From positions 198,389-262,388 of the forward strand of contig NZ_MJGI01000025.1 of the NCBI RefSeq assembly GCF_001864835.1: DNA of 64,000 bases, read 5' to 3'. A program made the translations under genes and the position numbers. Below, piece after piece: positions 39,747 through 49,136 of the stretch (its first letter is position 1; each line of letters starts with the position of its first letter). This DNA comes from Curtobacterium sp. MCBA15_001 (GTDB lineage: Bacteria; Actinomycetota; Actinomycetes; Actinomycetales; Microbacteriaceae). Under the pieces are notes generated by a model. The model was not told the origin of the DNA. It did not search any database and saw only the letters and a list, made by a program, of their open reading frames with translations.

Positions 39747-39864
39747 CGGATCCGCCCGGTCCCCGCGACCAACCCGACCCGTCGGGTCCCCGCGATCAAC
39801 CCGACCCGTCGGGTCCCCGCGATCCACCCGTCCTCCCGATCCACCGGATCCGCCCGGTCCCCGC
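39747..39864. repeat. Tandem 27-bp repeats framed by a 20-bp direct repeat
   Basis: A unit of about 27 bp with core gtccccgcgatcaacccg recurs at 39757-39782, 39783-39809 and, partly diverged, 39810-39833. The block is framed by identical 20-mers at 39747-39766 and 39845-39864 (cggatccgcccggtccccgc). Each unit also contains the small palindrome ccgacccgtcgg. It fills the gap between the divergent asparaginase and osmC genes. Confidence 0.85.
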
Positions 39865-39883
39865 CCCGTCCGAGGAGTCCCGC

Positions 39884-40405
39884 ATGCGCGACCACACCTA
39901 CCAGGTCACCGTCGAGTGGACCGGCGCCCGGGGGACCGGCACCACCGGACCACGCGACTTCGGTCGCGACCACGTCGTCCGTGCCGAGGGCAAGCACGAC
40001 CTCGCCGGCTCGGCGGACCCCACCTTCCGGGGCGACCGTGACCGGTGGAACCCCGAGGAGCTCCTCACCGCTGCCCTGGCCCAGTGCCACATGCTGAGCT
40101 ACCTGCACGTCGCCGTCACCCGGGGATTCACCGTGCTGGCCTACGAGGACCACGCGACCGCTTCCCTCAGCCTCAACCGCGACGGTTCGGGTGAGCTGAC
40201 CGAGGCCACACTCCACCCCGTCGTGACGATCGCCGAAGCCGACCGGACCGCCGACGCCGAAGCCGCGCACGCAGAGGCGAACGCGCTCTGCTTCATCGCC
40301 CGCTCCGTGGCGTTCCCGGTCCACCACGAGGCGGTCGTCCGGGTGCGTGTGCCGGACTCCGCAGACACACTCGGAGCCGACTCTTCACCGCGTACGGCAG
40401 ACTGA
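39884..40405 (+). CDS. OsmC/Ohr-family protein
   Basis: OsmC/Ohr proteins reduce organic hydroperoxides with two cysteines. Here both are present: Cys68 in ALAQCHMLSY and Cys136 in NALCFIARS, in a 173-residue protein with the usual beta-sandwich/helix layout. The N-terminal NPEELL region matches OsmC more than Ohr. cgaggag lies upstream of ATG 39884. The gene is followed 6 bp later by the FKBP lipoprotein gene, so they may be co-transcribed. Confidence 0.9.
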   Translation: MRDHTYQVTVEWTGARGTGTTGPRDFGRDHVVRAEGKHDLAGSADPTFRGDRDRWNPEELLTAALAQCHMLSYLHVAVTRGFTVLAYEDHATASLSLNRDGSGELTEATLHPVVTIAEADRTADAEAAHAEANALCFIARSVAFPVHHEAVVRVRVPDSADTLGADSSPRTAD

Positions 40406-40411
40406 CTCCCC

Positions 40412-41374
40412 GTGAAGCGTCTCCGTCTGCTCCCGATCGCCCTCGTGCCCGCCGTCGTCCTGGGCCTCGCCGCCTGTTCCGGTTCCGGGTCCAGTGACGC
40501 ATCCTCGTCCCCGTCCGCCAGCGCCTCGAGCGCAGCCATCACGAGCTGCCCCAAGCCGGGGAAGTCCTCGGCGGCGATCGACGTCTCCGGCGACTTCGGC
40601 GGCACCACCGCGCCGACCGTGACCTTCGACAAGGGACTCAAGGCGACCCCGCCGCAGGCCACCACGCTGACCAAGGGCAGCGGCTCCGACCTGAAGAAGG
40701 GCGACTTCGCACAGGTCGCCTACAGCGTGTACCAGGCATCCGACGCCAAGAAGCTCGGCACGGTCGGCTTCGACCAGGGCAACCCGCAGGTGCTCTCGGT
40801 GGGCGGCAGCGGGTTCGGCGCACTGCTCTCGTGTGCCCACGTCGGCGACCGCATCGCGACCGTCGGTGCATCGAGCGCGCTCGGCTTCAACACCGGCGGC
40901 GACATCGTCGTCGTGGCCGACGTCATCGCGCAGACGCCGACCAAGTCGACGGGGACGCCACAGACGCAGGACCCGAAGCTGCCGACCGTGAAGGACAAGG
41001 CCGACGGCGAGCCGGAGATCACGATCCCGGACGTCGACGCGCCGACCACGACCACGGCCGAGGTCATCAAGCAGGGCGATGGTGCGACCATCGCCGAGGG
41101 TGACACCGCGCTCGTGCAGTACAAGGGCGTGCTCTACAAGGGCGGCAAGGAGTTCGACTCGTCGTGGTCGAAGGGCGCACCGACCACGTTCACCATCGCC
41201 GAGGGGTCGCTCATCAAGGGCTTCGTCACCGGTCTGGTCGGCCAGAAGATCGGCTCGCAGGTCATGATCGTCGTCACGCCCGAGGACGGCTACGGAGCGA
41301 CGCCGCCGGAGGGCTCGAACATCCCGGCGAACTCGACCCTCGTCTTCGTCGTCGACATCCTGGCCAAGGGCTGA
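40412..41374 (+). CDS. FKBP-type peptidyl-prolyl isomerase, lipoprotein
   Basis: This exported 320-residue lipoprotein has signal peptide [17 protein letters not shown] with lipobox Cys22, then a Ser-rich linker. Two FKBP-like domains follow. The first (about 50-185) is diverged. The second (about 210-320) is canonical, with [33 protein letters not shown] and the C-terminal VFVVDILA. It should help proline-limited folding outside the membrane. GTG 40412 is close to the osmC stop. dxr starts 3 bp downstream. Confidence 0.9.
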   Translation: MKRLRLLPIALVPAVVLGLAACSGSGSSDASSSPSASASSAAITSCPKPGKSSAAIDVSGDFGGTTAPTVTFDKGLKATPPQATTLTKGSGSDLKKGDFAQVAYSVYQASDAKKLGTVGFDQGNPQVLSVGGSGFGALLSCAHVGDRIATVGASSALGFNTGGDIVVVADVIAQTPTKSTGTPQTQDPKLPTVKDKADGEPEITIPDVDAPTTTTAEVIKQGDGATIAEGDTALVQYKGVLYKGGKEFDSSWSKGAPTTFTIAEGSLIKGFVTGLVGQKIGSQVMIVVTPEDGYGATPPEGSNIPANSTLVFVVDILAKG

Positions 41375-41376
41375 CC

Positions 41377-42465
41377 ATGGCATCCGGGCGCCGCCGCGTC
41401 GTCCTCCTCGGCAGCACCGGCTCGATCGGCACCCAGGCGCTCGACGTCGTCCGCCGCAACCCGGAGCGCTTCGAGGTCGTCGGCCTGACCGCCGGCAGCA
41501 ACGCCGATCTCCTGGCCGACCAGGCCGCGGCGTTCGGCGTCCGGTCCACCGCGCTCGGCGCCGCCGACGCCGAACGCCTGGTCCGGGACGTCGAGGCCGA
41601 CGTGGTCCTCAACGGGATCACCGGCTCGGTCGGGCTCGGTCCCACCCTGGCGACGCTCGAGACCGGCGCGACCCTCGCCCTGGCGAACAAGGAGAGCCTG
41701 ATCGTCGGCGGTCCGCTCGTGCAGGCCGCCGCTGCACCCGGGCAGATCGTCCCGGTCGACAGCGAGCACTCCGCGATCGCCCAGGCCCTGCGTTCCGGGA
41801 CGGCAGCGGAGGTCCGCCGGCTCGTCCTGACCGCGAGCGGCGGTCCGTTCCGCGGCCGCTCGCGCGAGGAACTCCGCGACGTCACTCCGGCGCAGGCGCT
41901 CGCGCACCCGACGTGGGACATGGGCCTCGTCGTCACGACCAACTCCGCGACCCTGGTCAACAAGGGGCTCGAGGTGATCGAGGCCCACCTGCTGTTCGGT
42001 GTGCCCTACGACCGCATCGACGTCACGGTGCACGCGCAGTCGATCGTGCACTCGATGGTCGAGTTCACCGACGGCTCGACGATCGCTCAGGCGTCACCCC
42101 CGGACATGCGCCTGCCCATCGCGCTCGGCATGGCCTGGCCGGACCGCGTGCCCGAGGTCGGCGTCCCGCTCGACTGGACGACCGCCAGCACGTGGACGTT
42201 CGAGCCGCTCGACACCGATGCGTTCGGGGCGGTCGCCCTCGCCAAGCGCGTCGGCGTGCTGGGGGCGACGTACCCGGCCGTGTTCAACGCCGCGAACGAG
42301 CAGGCAGTCGCGGCGTTCCACGCCGGCGCCATCGGCTTCCTCGACATCGTGGACACGGTCGAGCGCGTGGTCGAGTCCCACACGCCGGAGGAGTCGTCCC
42401 TCGAGGGCGTCCTGGCGGCCGAGCGCTGGGCACGCGACGCGGCGGACCGCGCGCTCGCACGCTGA
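41377..42465 (+). CDS. dxr: 1-deoxy-D-xylulose 5-phosphate reductoisomerase
   Basis: Dxr makes 2-C-methyl-D-erythritol 4-phosphate, the committed step of the non-mevalonate isoprenoid pathway, using NADPH. The 362 residues show [13 protein letters not shown] (NADPH), [12 protein letters not shown], the metal/substrate motif [10 protein letters not shown], and ASGGPFRG. ispG from the same pathway lies 3.5 kb downstream. ATG 41377 follows the FKBP stop by 2 nt. Confidence 0.97.
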   Translation: MASGRRRVVLLGSTGSIGTQALDVVRRNPERFEVVGLTAGSNADLLADQAAAFGVRSTALGAADAERLVRDVEADVVLNGITGSVGLGPTLATLETGATLALANKESLIVGGPLVQAAAAPGQIVPVDSEHSAIAQALRSGTAAEVRRLVLTASGGPFRGRSREELRDVTPAQALAHPTWDMGLVVTTNSATLVNKGLEVIEAHLLFGVPYDRIDVTVHAQSIVHSMVEFTDGSTIAQASPPDMRLPIALGMAWPDRVPEVGVPLDWTTASTWTFEPLDTDAFGAVALAKRVGVLGATYPAVFNAANEQAVAAFHAGAIGFLDIVDTVERVVESHTPEESSLEGVLAAERWARDAADRALAR

Positions 42466-42530
42466 GACGCTGACGGGAGGCCCGACCCACCACCCAGCAC
42501 ACGCTCGGCTCCTTCATCGCCAGCGTCCCG

Positions 42531-42536
42531 TACGCT
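42531..42536 (+). promoter_or_regulatory. Leaderless-type -10 box, rseP
   Basis: TACGCT lies 6 nt before GTG 42543. The 77-bp gap also contains acgggaggcccg at 42473-42484, a 12-mer that recurs in other gaps of this window. Confidence 0.5.
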
Positions 42537-42542
42537 GCTCCG

Positions 42543-43871
42543 GTGACCGTCGGAACCGTGCTCCTCTTCGTCCTCGGCGTGGTCGTGTTCATCATCGGCC
42601 TGCTGATCTCGATCGGGCTCCACGAGCTCGGTCACCTCGCGTTCGCCAAGCTGTTCCGCGTCAAGGTGACGCAGTACTCGCTCGGCTTCGGCAAGACCAT
42701 CTGGTCGTTCCGTCGGGGTGAGACCGAGTACGGCCTCCGTCCGATCCTGCTCGGTGGCTACATCTCGATGGTCGGCATGCTCAAGCCCCGCGCGTCGGGT
42801 CGGGCGATCACGAACACGGGCATGTACAGCGCGTTCGTGCAGGATGCCCGCCAGGCCAGCGCCGAGCAGATCGCCGAGTCCGGTGGCGACGACTCCCGGG
42901 CGTTCTACCGCCTGACGCCGTGGAAACGCATCATCGTGATGGTCGCCGGTCCCGCCATGAACCTGGTGATCGGCATCGTGCTCTTCGGCGTGCTGCTGGT
43001 CGGCTTCGGCGCCCCGACGACGACCTTCACGTCGAGCGTCGACTGCGTCCTGCCGACGACCCAGTCGACCGAGTGCTCGCCGGGCGACGCGGTCTCGCCG
43101 GCGAAGGAGGCCGGCATCCGGTCCGGTGACGTCGTGGTCGCGGTCGACGGGATCGACGACCCCACCATCACACAGGTCTCGGACGCCTTCCAGAAGTCCG
43201 CGGGCAAGCAGGTGAGCGTCGTGGTCGAGCGTGACGGCGCGCGGAAGACCCTGCAGGTCACGCCGGCTCTGGCCACCCGTGACGTGTACGACGCGTCCGG
43301 CAAGATCGTCGAGCAGGCGGACGGCACCGCGAAGACCCAACAGGTCGGCGTCGTGGGCGTCTCGATCGGACAGACCCTCGTGCGGCAGTCGCCCGCGGCG
43401 GTGCTGCCCGCGACCGGCGCCCAGATCGGTGCGTCGGCGCACCTCATCATCGACCTGCCCCAGCGCCTGGTCGCGGTGTGGAACGCGGCCTTCGGCTCGC
43501 AGGCCCGGTCGGCGGACAGCCCGGTCTCGGTGGTCGGCGTCGGCCGTGCGATCGGCACGGTCTCGTCGATGAGCGGCGTTCCGGTGGTCGACAAGATCTA
43601 CACGATCCTGGGTCTGCTGGCCTCGCTCAACATCGGGCTGTTCGTGCTGAACATGGTCCCGCTCCTCCCGCTCGACGGCGGGCACATCGCGGGGGCGCTG
43701 TGGGAGGCGGTCAAGCGTCGCAGCTTCAAGCTCGTCGGCAAGGCCGACCCGGGTCCGATCGACCTGGCGAAGACGATGCCGTTGACGATGGTCGTCGTGG
43801 TGTTGCTCGCGGGGATGAGTGCGCTCCTGATCTACGCGGACATCGTGCGCCCGGTCAATCTGTTCGGGTAG
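42543..43871 (+). CDS. rseP: Site-2 intramembrane metalloprotease (RseP/Rip1 family)
   Basis: This M50 zinc protease cleaves membrane-anchored anti-sigma factors or other transmembrane substrates. The 442 residues have the first helix with zinc site HELGH (27-31), a PDZ domain (about 180-290; GIRSGDVVVAVDGI), and the third zinc ligand region LNMVPLLPLDGGH, plus a last helix. The neighbourhood dxr-rseP-ispG is the standard actinobacterial order. About 90 residues between helix 1 and the next helix (ASGRAITNTG to DDSRAFYR) form an insert relative to E. coli RseP, as in Rip1. Confidence 0.95.
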   Translation: MTVGTVLLFVLGVVVFIIGLLISIGLHELGHLAFAKLFRVKVTQYSLGFGKTIWSFRRGETEYGLRPILLGGYISMVGMLKPRASGRAITNTGMYSAFVQDARQASAEQIAESGGDDSRAFYRLTPWKRIIVMVAGPAMNLVIGIVLFGVLLVGFGAPTTTFTSSVDCVLPTTQSTECSPGDAVSPAKEAGIRSGDVVVAVDGIDDPTITQVSDAFQKSAGKQVSVVVERDGARKTLQVTPALATRDVYDASGKIVEQADGTAKTQQVGVVGVSIGQTLVRQSPAAVLPATGAQIGASAHLIIDLPQRLVAVWNAAFGSQARSADSPVSVVGVGRAIGTVSSMSGVPVVDKIYTILGLLASLNIGLFVLNMVPLLPLDGGHIAGALWEAVKRRSFKLVGKADPGPIDLAKTMPLTMVVVVLLAGMSALLIYADIVRPVNLFG

Positions 43872-43904
43872 CGCGGCCGGCCCGACGCCCCGCTCCCTGC
43901 GCAC

Positions 43905-43910
43905 TACGCT
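43905..43910 (+). promoter_or_regulatory. Leaderless-type -10 box, permease gene
   Basis: TACGCT lies 6 nt before ATG 43917, with no ribosome-binding site, as at rseP and truB. Confidence 0.5.
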
Positions 43911-43916
43911 CAGCGC

Positions 43917-45386
43917 ATGAGCACAGCCCCTGAGACCCGGACCGCAGCACCGGCCGAGCGTCGCACCGTCGAGCTGCAGGGCACCGACGTCATCGCCGAG
44001 TCCGAGCGCAAGGGTCGCCCTCGTGGCCTGTTCTGGCCGTGGTTCGCCGCGAACATCTCGGTCCTCGGCCTGAGCTACGGGTCGTTCGTGCTCGGGTTCG
44101 GCATCTCGCTGCTGCAGGCGACAGTCGTCACGGTCGTCGGTGTGGTGTTCTCCTTCCTGCTGTGCGGCGTCGTCGCGATCGCGGGCAAGCGCGGGTCGGC
44201 GCCGACGATGGTGCTGAGCCGCGCGGCCTTCGGCGTCCGTGGCAACCGCCTGCCGTCGTTCCTCAGCTGGATCCTCACCGTGGGGTGGGAGACGGCGCTG
44301 GCGTCGCTGGCCGTCCTGGCGACGTCGACGGTCTTCCGCGAGCTCGGGTGGGACGACGGCGTCGTGACCAAGCTCGTCGCACTCGTGGTCGTCGCGGCGC
44401 TGGTCATCGGTGCCGGGGTCGCCGGGTTCGACGTCATCATGCGACTGCAGACCGGGATCACCGTCGTCACCGCGGTGCTCACCGTCGTGTACATCGCCCT
44501 CGCCGCGCCGTCGATCGACCTCGCCGCGCTGCGCGCCCTGCCGGCGGGCAGCGCGCAGCAGGTCATCGGCGCGCTCGTGCTCGTCATGACGGGGTTCGGC
44601 CTCGGGTGGGTGAACGCGGCGGCGGACTACTCCCGTTACCTGCCACGCACGGCCTCCACACGGGGTGTCGTCGGGTGGACGACCTTCGGTGGGGCGCTCG
44701 CCCCGGCGATCCTGGTCGTCATCGGGGTCCTGCTCGCCGGGTCGTCCAAGCAGCTGAACACCGACATCGCCGCCGACCCGATCGGTGCGCTCACGACCCT
44801 GCTGCCGGTGTGGTTCCTCATCCCGTTCGCGGTCGTGGCGATCCTCGGGCTGGTCGGCGGCGCCGTGCTCGACATCTACTCGTCCGGGTTGGCGCTGCTC
44901 AGCGCGGGCGTGCGGATCCCGCGCCCGGTCGCCGCCGGGGTCGACGGGGTGTTCATGGTCGCCGGAGCGGTCTACGTCGTCTTCTTCGCGAGCGACTTCA
45001 TCTCGCCGTTCCAGGCGTTCCTCGTCACGCTCGGCGTCCCGGTCGCCGCCTGGGCCGGGGTGTTCGTCGCCGACGTGCTGCTGCGCCGGCGGGCCTACGC
45101 CGAGGACGAGCTGCACGACCGGCGCGGGCGGTACGGCGACGTCCGCTGGAGTGCGATCGCGCTCGTCCTCGTCGGGACCGCGCTCGGCTGGGGCCTCGTC
45201 ACGAACACCTACGGCGTGCCGGCGTGGCTCAACTGGCAGGGCTACCTGCTCGAACCGTTCGGCCTCGGTGGCCGGACCGGTGCCTGGGCGTACGCGAACC
45301 TCGGCGTGCTGGTGGCGCTGGTGGTCGGCTTCGTCGGGACCCTGGCCATCCGCGGCTCGATCCGTCGTCAGGAGGCGCAGCAGTGA
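43917..45386 (+). CDS. NCS1-family purine/cytosine permease
   Basis: This 489-residue transporter of the nucleobase-cation-symport-1 family has about 12 membrane helices after a 30-residue cytoplasmic start. Family features include GRPRGLFWPWFAANISVL near the start, the substrate-helix region ADYSRYLPR, and a conserved loop after the last helices. Substrates in the family include cytosine, allantoin, uracil, hydantoins and pyridoxine; which one is not evident. It overlaps the isochorismatase-like gene as GTGA, suggesting import plus hydrolysis of a related compound. This pair interrupts the usual rseP-ispG adjacency. Confidence 0.88.
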   Translation: MSTAPETRTAAPAERRTVELQGTDVIAESERKGRPRGLFWPWFAANISVLGLSYGSFVLGFGISLLQATVVTVVGVVFSFLLCGVVAIAGKRGSAPTMVLSRAAFGVRGNRLPSFLSWILTVGWETALASLAVLATSTVFRELGWDDGVVTKLVALVVVAALVIGAGVAGFDVIMRLQTGITVVTAVLTVVYIALAAPSIDLAALRALPAGSAQQVIGALVLVMTGFGLGWVNAAADYSRYLPRTASTRGVVGWTTFGGALAPAILVVIGVLLAGSSKQLNTDIAADPIGALTTLLPVWFLIPFAVVAILGLVGGAVLDIYSSGLALLSAGVRIPRPVAAGVDGVFMVAGAVYVVFFASDFISPFQAFLVTLGVPVAAWAGVFVADVLLRRRAYAEDELHDRRGRYGDVRWSAIALVLVGTALGWGLVTNTYGVPAWLNWQGYLLEPFGLGGRTGAWAYANLGVLVALVVGFVGTLAIRGSIRRQEAQQ

Positions 45387-45922
45387 CGGCGCCCGACACC
45401 ACGGACGCCTGGCTGGTCGTGATCGACATGCAACGGGTCTTCACCGTCGACAGCCCGTGGTCGACGCCCGGCTACGAGCGGGCATCGGCGGCGATCGCCG
45501 AACTCCTGCCGCGCTTCGCCGGTCGCACCGTGCGGACGCGCTTCGTCGCACCGACCGAGCCCGCCGGTGCCTGGGTCGACTACTACCGCGACTGGCCGTT
45601 CGCGCTCGTGCCCGACGACGACCCGCTGTACGACCTGACGGAGCCGTTCGCGGCCCTGGACGGCCCCGTCGTCACCGCGACGTCCTTCGGCAAGTGGGGG
45701 ACGGACCTCCAGGCCGTCGTGGGGGAGCACCCGCACCTGGTCCTGACGGGCGTCTCGACCGACTGCTGCGTGCTGTCGACCGCCCTGGCGGCGGCCGATG
45801 CGGGCGTCCGCGTGACCGTCGTCGCGTCGGCCTGCGCCGGAGCGAGCGACGCCGACCACGAGCGCGCCCTCGATGCGATGCGGCTGTACGGTCCGCTGGT
45901 CACGGTCGTCGACACCCTGTGA
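45383..45922 (+). CDS. Isochorismatase-like cysteine hydrolase
   Basis: This 179-residue hydrolase has the Asp-Lys-Cys triad of the family: Asp15 (VVIDMQ), Lys104 (SFGKWGTDL) and Cys129 ([13 protein letters not shown]). The family hydrolyses amides or vinyl ethers, for example nicotinamide, N-carbamoylsarcosine, ureidoacrylate and isochorismate. Coupling to an NCS1 permease makes a nucleobase- or ureide-derived amide a reasonable guess; that is inference. The protein is short but complete. Confidence 0.87.
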   Translation: MTAPDTTDAWLVVIDMQRVFTVDSPWSTPGYERASAAIAELLPRFAGRTVRTRFVAPTEPAGAWVDYYRDWPFALVPDDDPLYDLTEPFAALDGPVVTATSFGKWGTDLQAVVGEHPHLVLTGVSTDCCVLSTALAAADAGVRVTVVASACAGASDADHERALDAMRLYGPLVTVVDTL

Positions 45923-45952
45923 GCGGCGCGCGGCGGTGTCCAGTCGAGCGCG

Positions 45953-45958
45953 TAGAGT
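45953..45958 (+). promoter_or_regulatory. Leaderless-type -10 box, ispG
   Basis: TAGAGT lies 7 nt before GTG 45966 and helps select that start among three nearby candidates. Confidence 0.45.
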
Positions 45959-45965
45959 CCATGAC

Positions 45966-47117
45966 GTGCCCGCTGTGAATCTCGGTATGCCCAAGGCCCC
46001 GGAAACCCTCGCCCCGCGTCGCAAGTCCCGGCAGATCCGGGTCGGCAAGGTGCTGGTCGGTGGGGACGCGCCCGTCTCCGTGCAGTCGATGACCACCACG
46101 CCGACGACGAACATCAACGCGACGCTGCAGCAGATCGCCGAACTGACCGCCTCCGGCTGCGACATCGTGCGCGTCGCCGTCCCGACGCAGGACGACGCCG
46201 ACGCGCTGCCGATCATCGCGAAGAAGTCGCAGATCCCGGTGATCGCGGACATCCACTTCCAGCCCAAGTACGTCTTCCAGGCCATCGACGCCGGGTGCGC
46301 GGCGGTTCGGGTGAACCCGGGCAACATCCGCAAGTTCGACGACCAGGTCGGTGCCATCGCCGCCGCTGCCAAGGCCGCGGGCGTCAGCCTGCGCATCGGC
46401 GTCAACGCCGGGTCGCTCGAGCCGAGCCTGCTGCAGAAGTACGGCAAGGCCACACCCGAGGCGCTCGTCGAGTCCGCGGTCTGGGAAGCCAGTCTGTTCG
46501 AGGAGCACGACTTCCACGACTTCAAGATCTCGGTCAAGCACAACGACCCGATCGTCATGGTGAAGGCCTACCGGCAGCTCGCCGAGCGGGGCGACTGGCC
46601 GCTGCACCTCGGCGTGACCGAGGCGGGCCCCGAGTTCCAGGGCACGATCAAGAGCGCCACGGCGTTCGGCATCCTGCTCAGCGAGGGGATCGGTGACACC
46701 ATCCGTGTCTCGCTCTCGGCGCCCCCCGCGCAAGAGGTGAAGGTCGGCCTGCAGATCCTGCAGTCGCTCAACCTGCGCGAGCGCAAGCTCGAGATCGTCT
46801 CCTGCCCCAGCTGCGGCCGCGCGCAGGTCGACGTCTACCAGCTCGCGAACGACGTCACCAGCGGACTCGAGGGCATGACCGTCCCGCTCCGCGTCGCCGT
46901 GATGGGCTGCGTCGTGAACGGGCCGGGCGAAGCGCGCGAGGCCGACCTGGGCGTCGCGTCGGGCAACGGCAAGGGCCAGATCTTCGTGAAGGGGCAGGTC
47001 ATCAAGACGGTCCCCGAGAGCGAGATCGTCCAGACGCTCATCGACGAGGCGAACCGCCTGGCCGACGAGATGGGCCCGGCGGCCGGCACCGGCAAGCCGC
47101 TCGTCGTCACGTCGTAG
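45966..47117 (+). CDS. ispG: 4-hydroxy-3-methylbut-2-enyl diphosphate synthase
   Basis: IspG (GcpE) is the 4Fe-4S reductase converting MEcPP to HMBPP in the non-mevalonate pathway. The 383 residues show the N-terminal [13 protein letters not shown], the TIM-barrel segments and the C-terminal iron-sulfur motifs CPSCGR and [12 protein letters not shown]. The start is GTG 45966; GTG 45975 and ATG 45987 are shorter options. A hairpin follows the stop. Confidence 0.96.
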   Translation: MPAVNLGMPKAPETLAPRRKSRQIRVGKVLVGGDAPVSVQSMTTTPTTNINATLQQIAELTASGCDIVRVAVPTQDDADALPIIAKKSQIPVIADIHFQPKYVFQAIDAGCAAVRVNPGNIRKFDDQVGAIAAAAKAAGVSLRIGVNAGSLEPSLLQKYGKATPEALVESAVWEASLFEEHDFHDFKISVKHNDPIVMVKAYRQLAERGDWPLHLGVTEAGPEFQGTIKSATAFGILLSEGIGDTIRVSLSAPPAQEVKVGLQILQSLNLRERKLEIVSCPSCGRAQVDVYQLANDVTSGLEGMTVPLRVAVMGCVVNGPGEAREADLGVASGNGKGQIFVKGQVIKTVPESEIVQTLIDEANRLADEMGPAAGTGKPLVVTS

Positions 47118-47129
47118 CCCCTGTCGGTC

Positions 47130-47148
47130 CGGCCGTCCACGACGGCCG
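47130..47148 (+). terminator. Hairpin after ispG
   Basis: cggccgt (47130-47136) pairs with acggccg (47142-47148) across a 5-nt loop, 13 bp after the ispG stop. No T-run. A tccaca motif follows at 47154. Confidence 0.5.
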
Positions 47149-47197
47149 ACTTCTCCACAGGCCGCGCACCGGACCCGACCGGACCCCGGGGCGCCGC

Positions 47198-47203
47198 TAG
47201 GCT
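47198..47203 (+). promoter_or_regulatory. Leaderless-type -10 box, proS
   Basis: TAGGCT lies 6 nt before GTG 47210; no Shine-Dalgarno sequence is visible. Confidence 0.5.
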
Positions 47204-47209
47204 TGCTGC

Positions 47210-48961
47210 GTGGTCACACGGCTCTCGCATCTGTTCCTCCGTACGCTCCGCGACGATCCCTCCGACGCCGAGGTGACGAGCGCGAAGCTGCTCGTCCGCG
47301 CCGGGTACATCCGTCGCCAGGCCCCGGGCATCTTCGCCTGGCTGCCGCTCGGGCTGCGCGTGCGCGCCCGGATCGAGGGCATCATCCGACAGGAGATGGA
47401 AGCCGCCGGCGCACAAGAGGTCCTCCTGCCGGCCCTGGTGCCGCGTGAGCCGTACGAGGCGACGAACCGCTGGACCGAGTACGGCGACGGCATCTTCCGC
47501 CTCAAGGACCGCAAGGACGCCGACTACCTGCTCGCGCCCACACACGAAGAACTCTTCGCGCTGCTGGTGAAGGACCTGTACTCGTCGTACAAGGACCTCC
47601 CCGTCACGCTGTTCCAGATCCAGGACAAGTACCGCGACGAAGCCCGCCCGCGCGCGGGGCTGCTGCGCGGACGCGAGTTCACGATGAAGGACGCCTACTC
47701 GTTCGACGTCACGGACGAGGGCCTCGACGTCAGCTACCAGACGATGCGCGACGCCTACGAGCGGATCTTCGCCCGGCTGGGCCTCGAGTACGCGATCGTC
47801 AAGGCAGACGCCGGCGCGATGGGCGGCTCCAAGTCCGAGGAGTTCCTCCACCCGATCGCGGTGGGCGAGGACACCTTCGTCCGCAGCGCCGCTGGGTACG
47901 CCGCCAACGTCGAGGCCTACGTCACGCCGGTGCCGGACGCCCTGCCGATCGAGGGCCAGCCCGAGCCCGTCGTGCTGCCCACGGCCGACACCCCCACGAT
48001 CCAGACCCTGGTCGACCACGCCAACCAGGTCGCCCCGCGTGGCGGCGCACCCTGGACCGCGGCCGACACGCTCAAGAACGTCGTGCTCGCGCTCACCCAC
48101 CTGGACGGAACGCGCGAGATCGTGGTCGTCGGGCTGCCGGGCGACCGCGACGTCGACCTCAAGCGGGCCGAGGTCGCCTTCGCCCCGGCCGAGGTCGAAG
48201 CCGCCGGCGACGACGACTTCCGCAAGCACACGGTCCTGGTCAAGGGCTACATCGGCCCGCAGGTCCTCGGCGCGGACAGCGCGAGCGGCATCCGGTACGT
48301 CGTGGACCCCCGCGTCGTCGACGGCACCGCGTGGGTGACCGGTGCCAACGAGCGCGGCGTGCACGTCTCCGGCCTGGTCGCCGGCCGTGACTTCGTCGCC
48401 GACGGCGTGGCCGAGGTGTCCGACGTCCGCGCGGGTGACCCCGCACCGGACGGCTCCGGTCCGCTCGAGACCGCGCGTGGCATGGAGATCGGCCACGTGT
48501 TCCAGCTCGGGCGCAAGTACGCCGAGGCGCTCGGCCTCAAGGTGCAGGACGAGAACGGCAAGCTCGCCACCGTCACCATGGGCTCGTACGGCATCGGTGT
48601 CACCCGGATCCTGGCGATCCTCGCCGAGGCGCACAACGACGACAAGGGCCTGGCGTGGCCCAAGCACGTCGCGCCGTTCGACGTGCACATCGTCGCGACC
48701 GGCAGGGACACCACCGCGTACGACCTCGCGACCACGATCGTCGAGTCGCTCGAGTCCGAGCGCTACGAGGTGCTCTACGACGACCGTCCGAAGGTGTCGC
48801 CCGGCGTGAAGCTGCGTGACGCCGAGCTGCTCGGCATGCCGATCGTGGTCGTCGCCGGCCGCGGGGCTGCCGACGGGATCGTCGAGCTCTGGAACCGCGC
48901 GAGCGGTGAGCGGACCGAGGTGCCGGTCGCCGAGCTGCTGCAGGCGGTCCGCGCGATCTAG
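47210..48961 (+). CDS. proS: Prolyl-tRNA synthetase
   Basis: ProS charges tRNA-Pro. The 583 residues fit the bacterial form with an inserted editing (INS/YbaK-like) domain at about residues 225-395, between motif 2 ([21 protein letters not shown], split) and motif 3 ([10 protein letters not shown]). The N-terminal [20 protein letters not shown] is typical. GTG 47210 gives the conserved start [17 protein letters not shown]. Confidence 0.97.
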   Translation: MVTRLSHLFLRTLRDDPSDAEVTSAKLLVRAGYIRRQAPGIFAWLPLGLRVRARIEGIIRQEMEAAGAQEVLLPALVPREPYEATNRWTEYGDGIFRLKDRKDADYLLAPTHEELFALLVKDLYSSYKDLPVTLFQIQDKYRDEARPRAGLLRGREFTMKDAYSFDVTDEGLDVSYQTMRDAYERIFARLGLEYAIVKADAGAMGGSKSEEFLHPIAVGEDTFVRSAAGYAANVEAYVTPVPDALPIEGQPEPVVLPTADTPTIQTLVDHANQVAPRGGAPWTAADTLKNVVLALTHLDGTREIVVVGLPGDRDVDLKRAEVAFAPAEVEAAGDDDFRKHTVLVKGYIGPQVLGADSASGIRYVVDPRVVDGTAWVTGANERGVHVSGLVAGRDFVADGVAEVSDVRAGDPAPDGSGPLETARGMEIGHVFQLGRKYAEALGLKVQDENGKLATVTMGSYGIGVTRILAILAEAHNDDKGLAWPKHVAPFDVHIVATGRDTTAYDLATTIVESLESERYEVLYDDRPKVSPGVKLRDAELLGMPIVVVAGRGAADGIVELWNRASGERTEVPVAELLQAVRAI

Positions 48962-48996
48962 CGGCTCGCGTCGACGACGTGACCACCCACCGGACA

Positions 48997-49028
48997 GGAG
49001 GCCCGGTGCCAGCTGGCACCGGGCCTCC
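48997..49028. terminator. Perfect 32-nt palindrome after proS
   Basis: Arms 48997-49010 and 49015-49028 are fully complementary and the central agct is itself palindromic, giving 16 perfect base pairs. It lies 36 bp after the proS stop and is a strong factor-independent terminator candidate despite lacking a T-run. Its left arm shares ggaggcccg with other gaps in the window. Confidence 0.7.
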
Positions 49029-49065
49029 CGTCCGTCTCGGGCGCGGGCCGCGACCCGCAGTGCGG

Positions 49066-49071
49066 TAGTCT
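49066..49071 (+). promoter_or_regulatory. nusA -10 box
   Basis: TAGTCT lies 65 nt before GTG 49137. The leader contains aggaaagg as a ribosome-binding site. Confidence 0.45.
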
Positions 49072-49136
49072 GGACGCCGACTTCTGCGCGGCACCAGCGC
49101 GCCGGAGCGACTCAGCTGAATAGGAAAGGCCACGCG

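Noticed and set aside
39726-39827. N-terminal extension of the asparaginase with GDPTGRV repeats
   Set aside because: It translates the intergenic tandem repeats. ATG 39725 with a -10 box at 6 nt is the better start and gives the normal family length.
39747-39864. CRISPR array
   Set aside because: Units are directly adjacent without unique spacers and no cas genes are present.
42087-45116. Minus-strand open frame of about 1000 codons opposite dxr, rseP and permease genes
   Set aside because: Charged low-complexity translation and overlap with three well-identified plus-strand genes.
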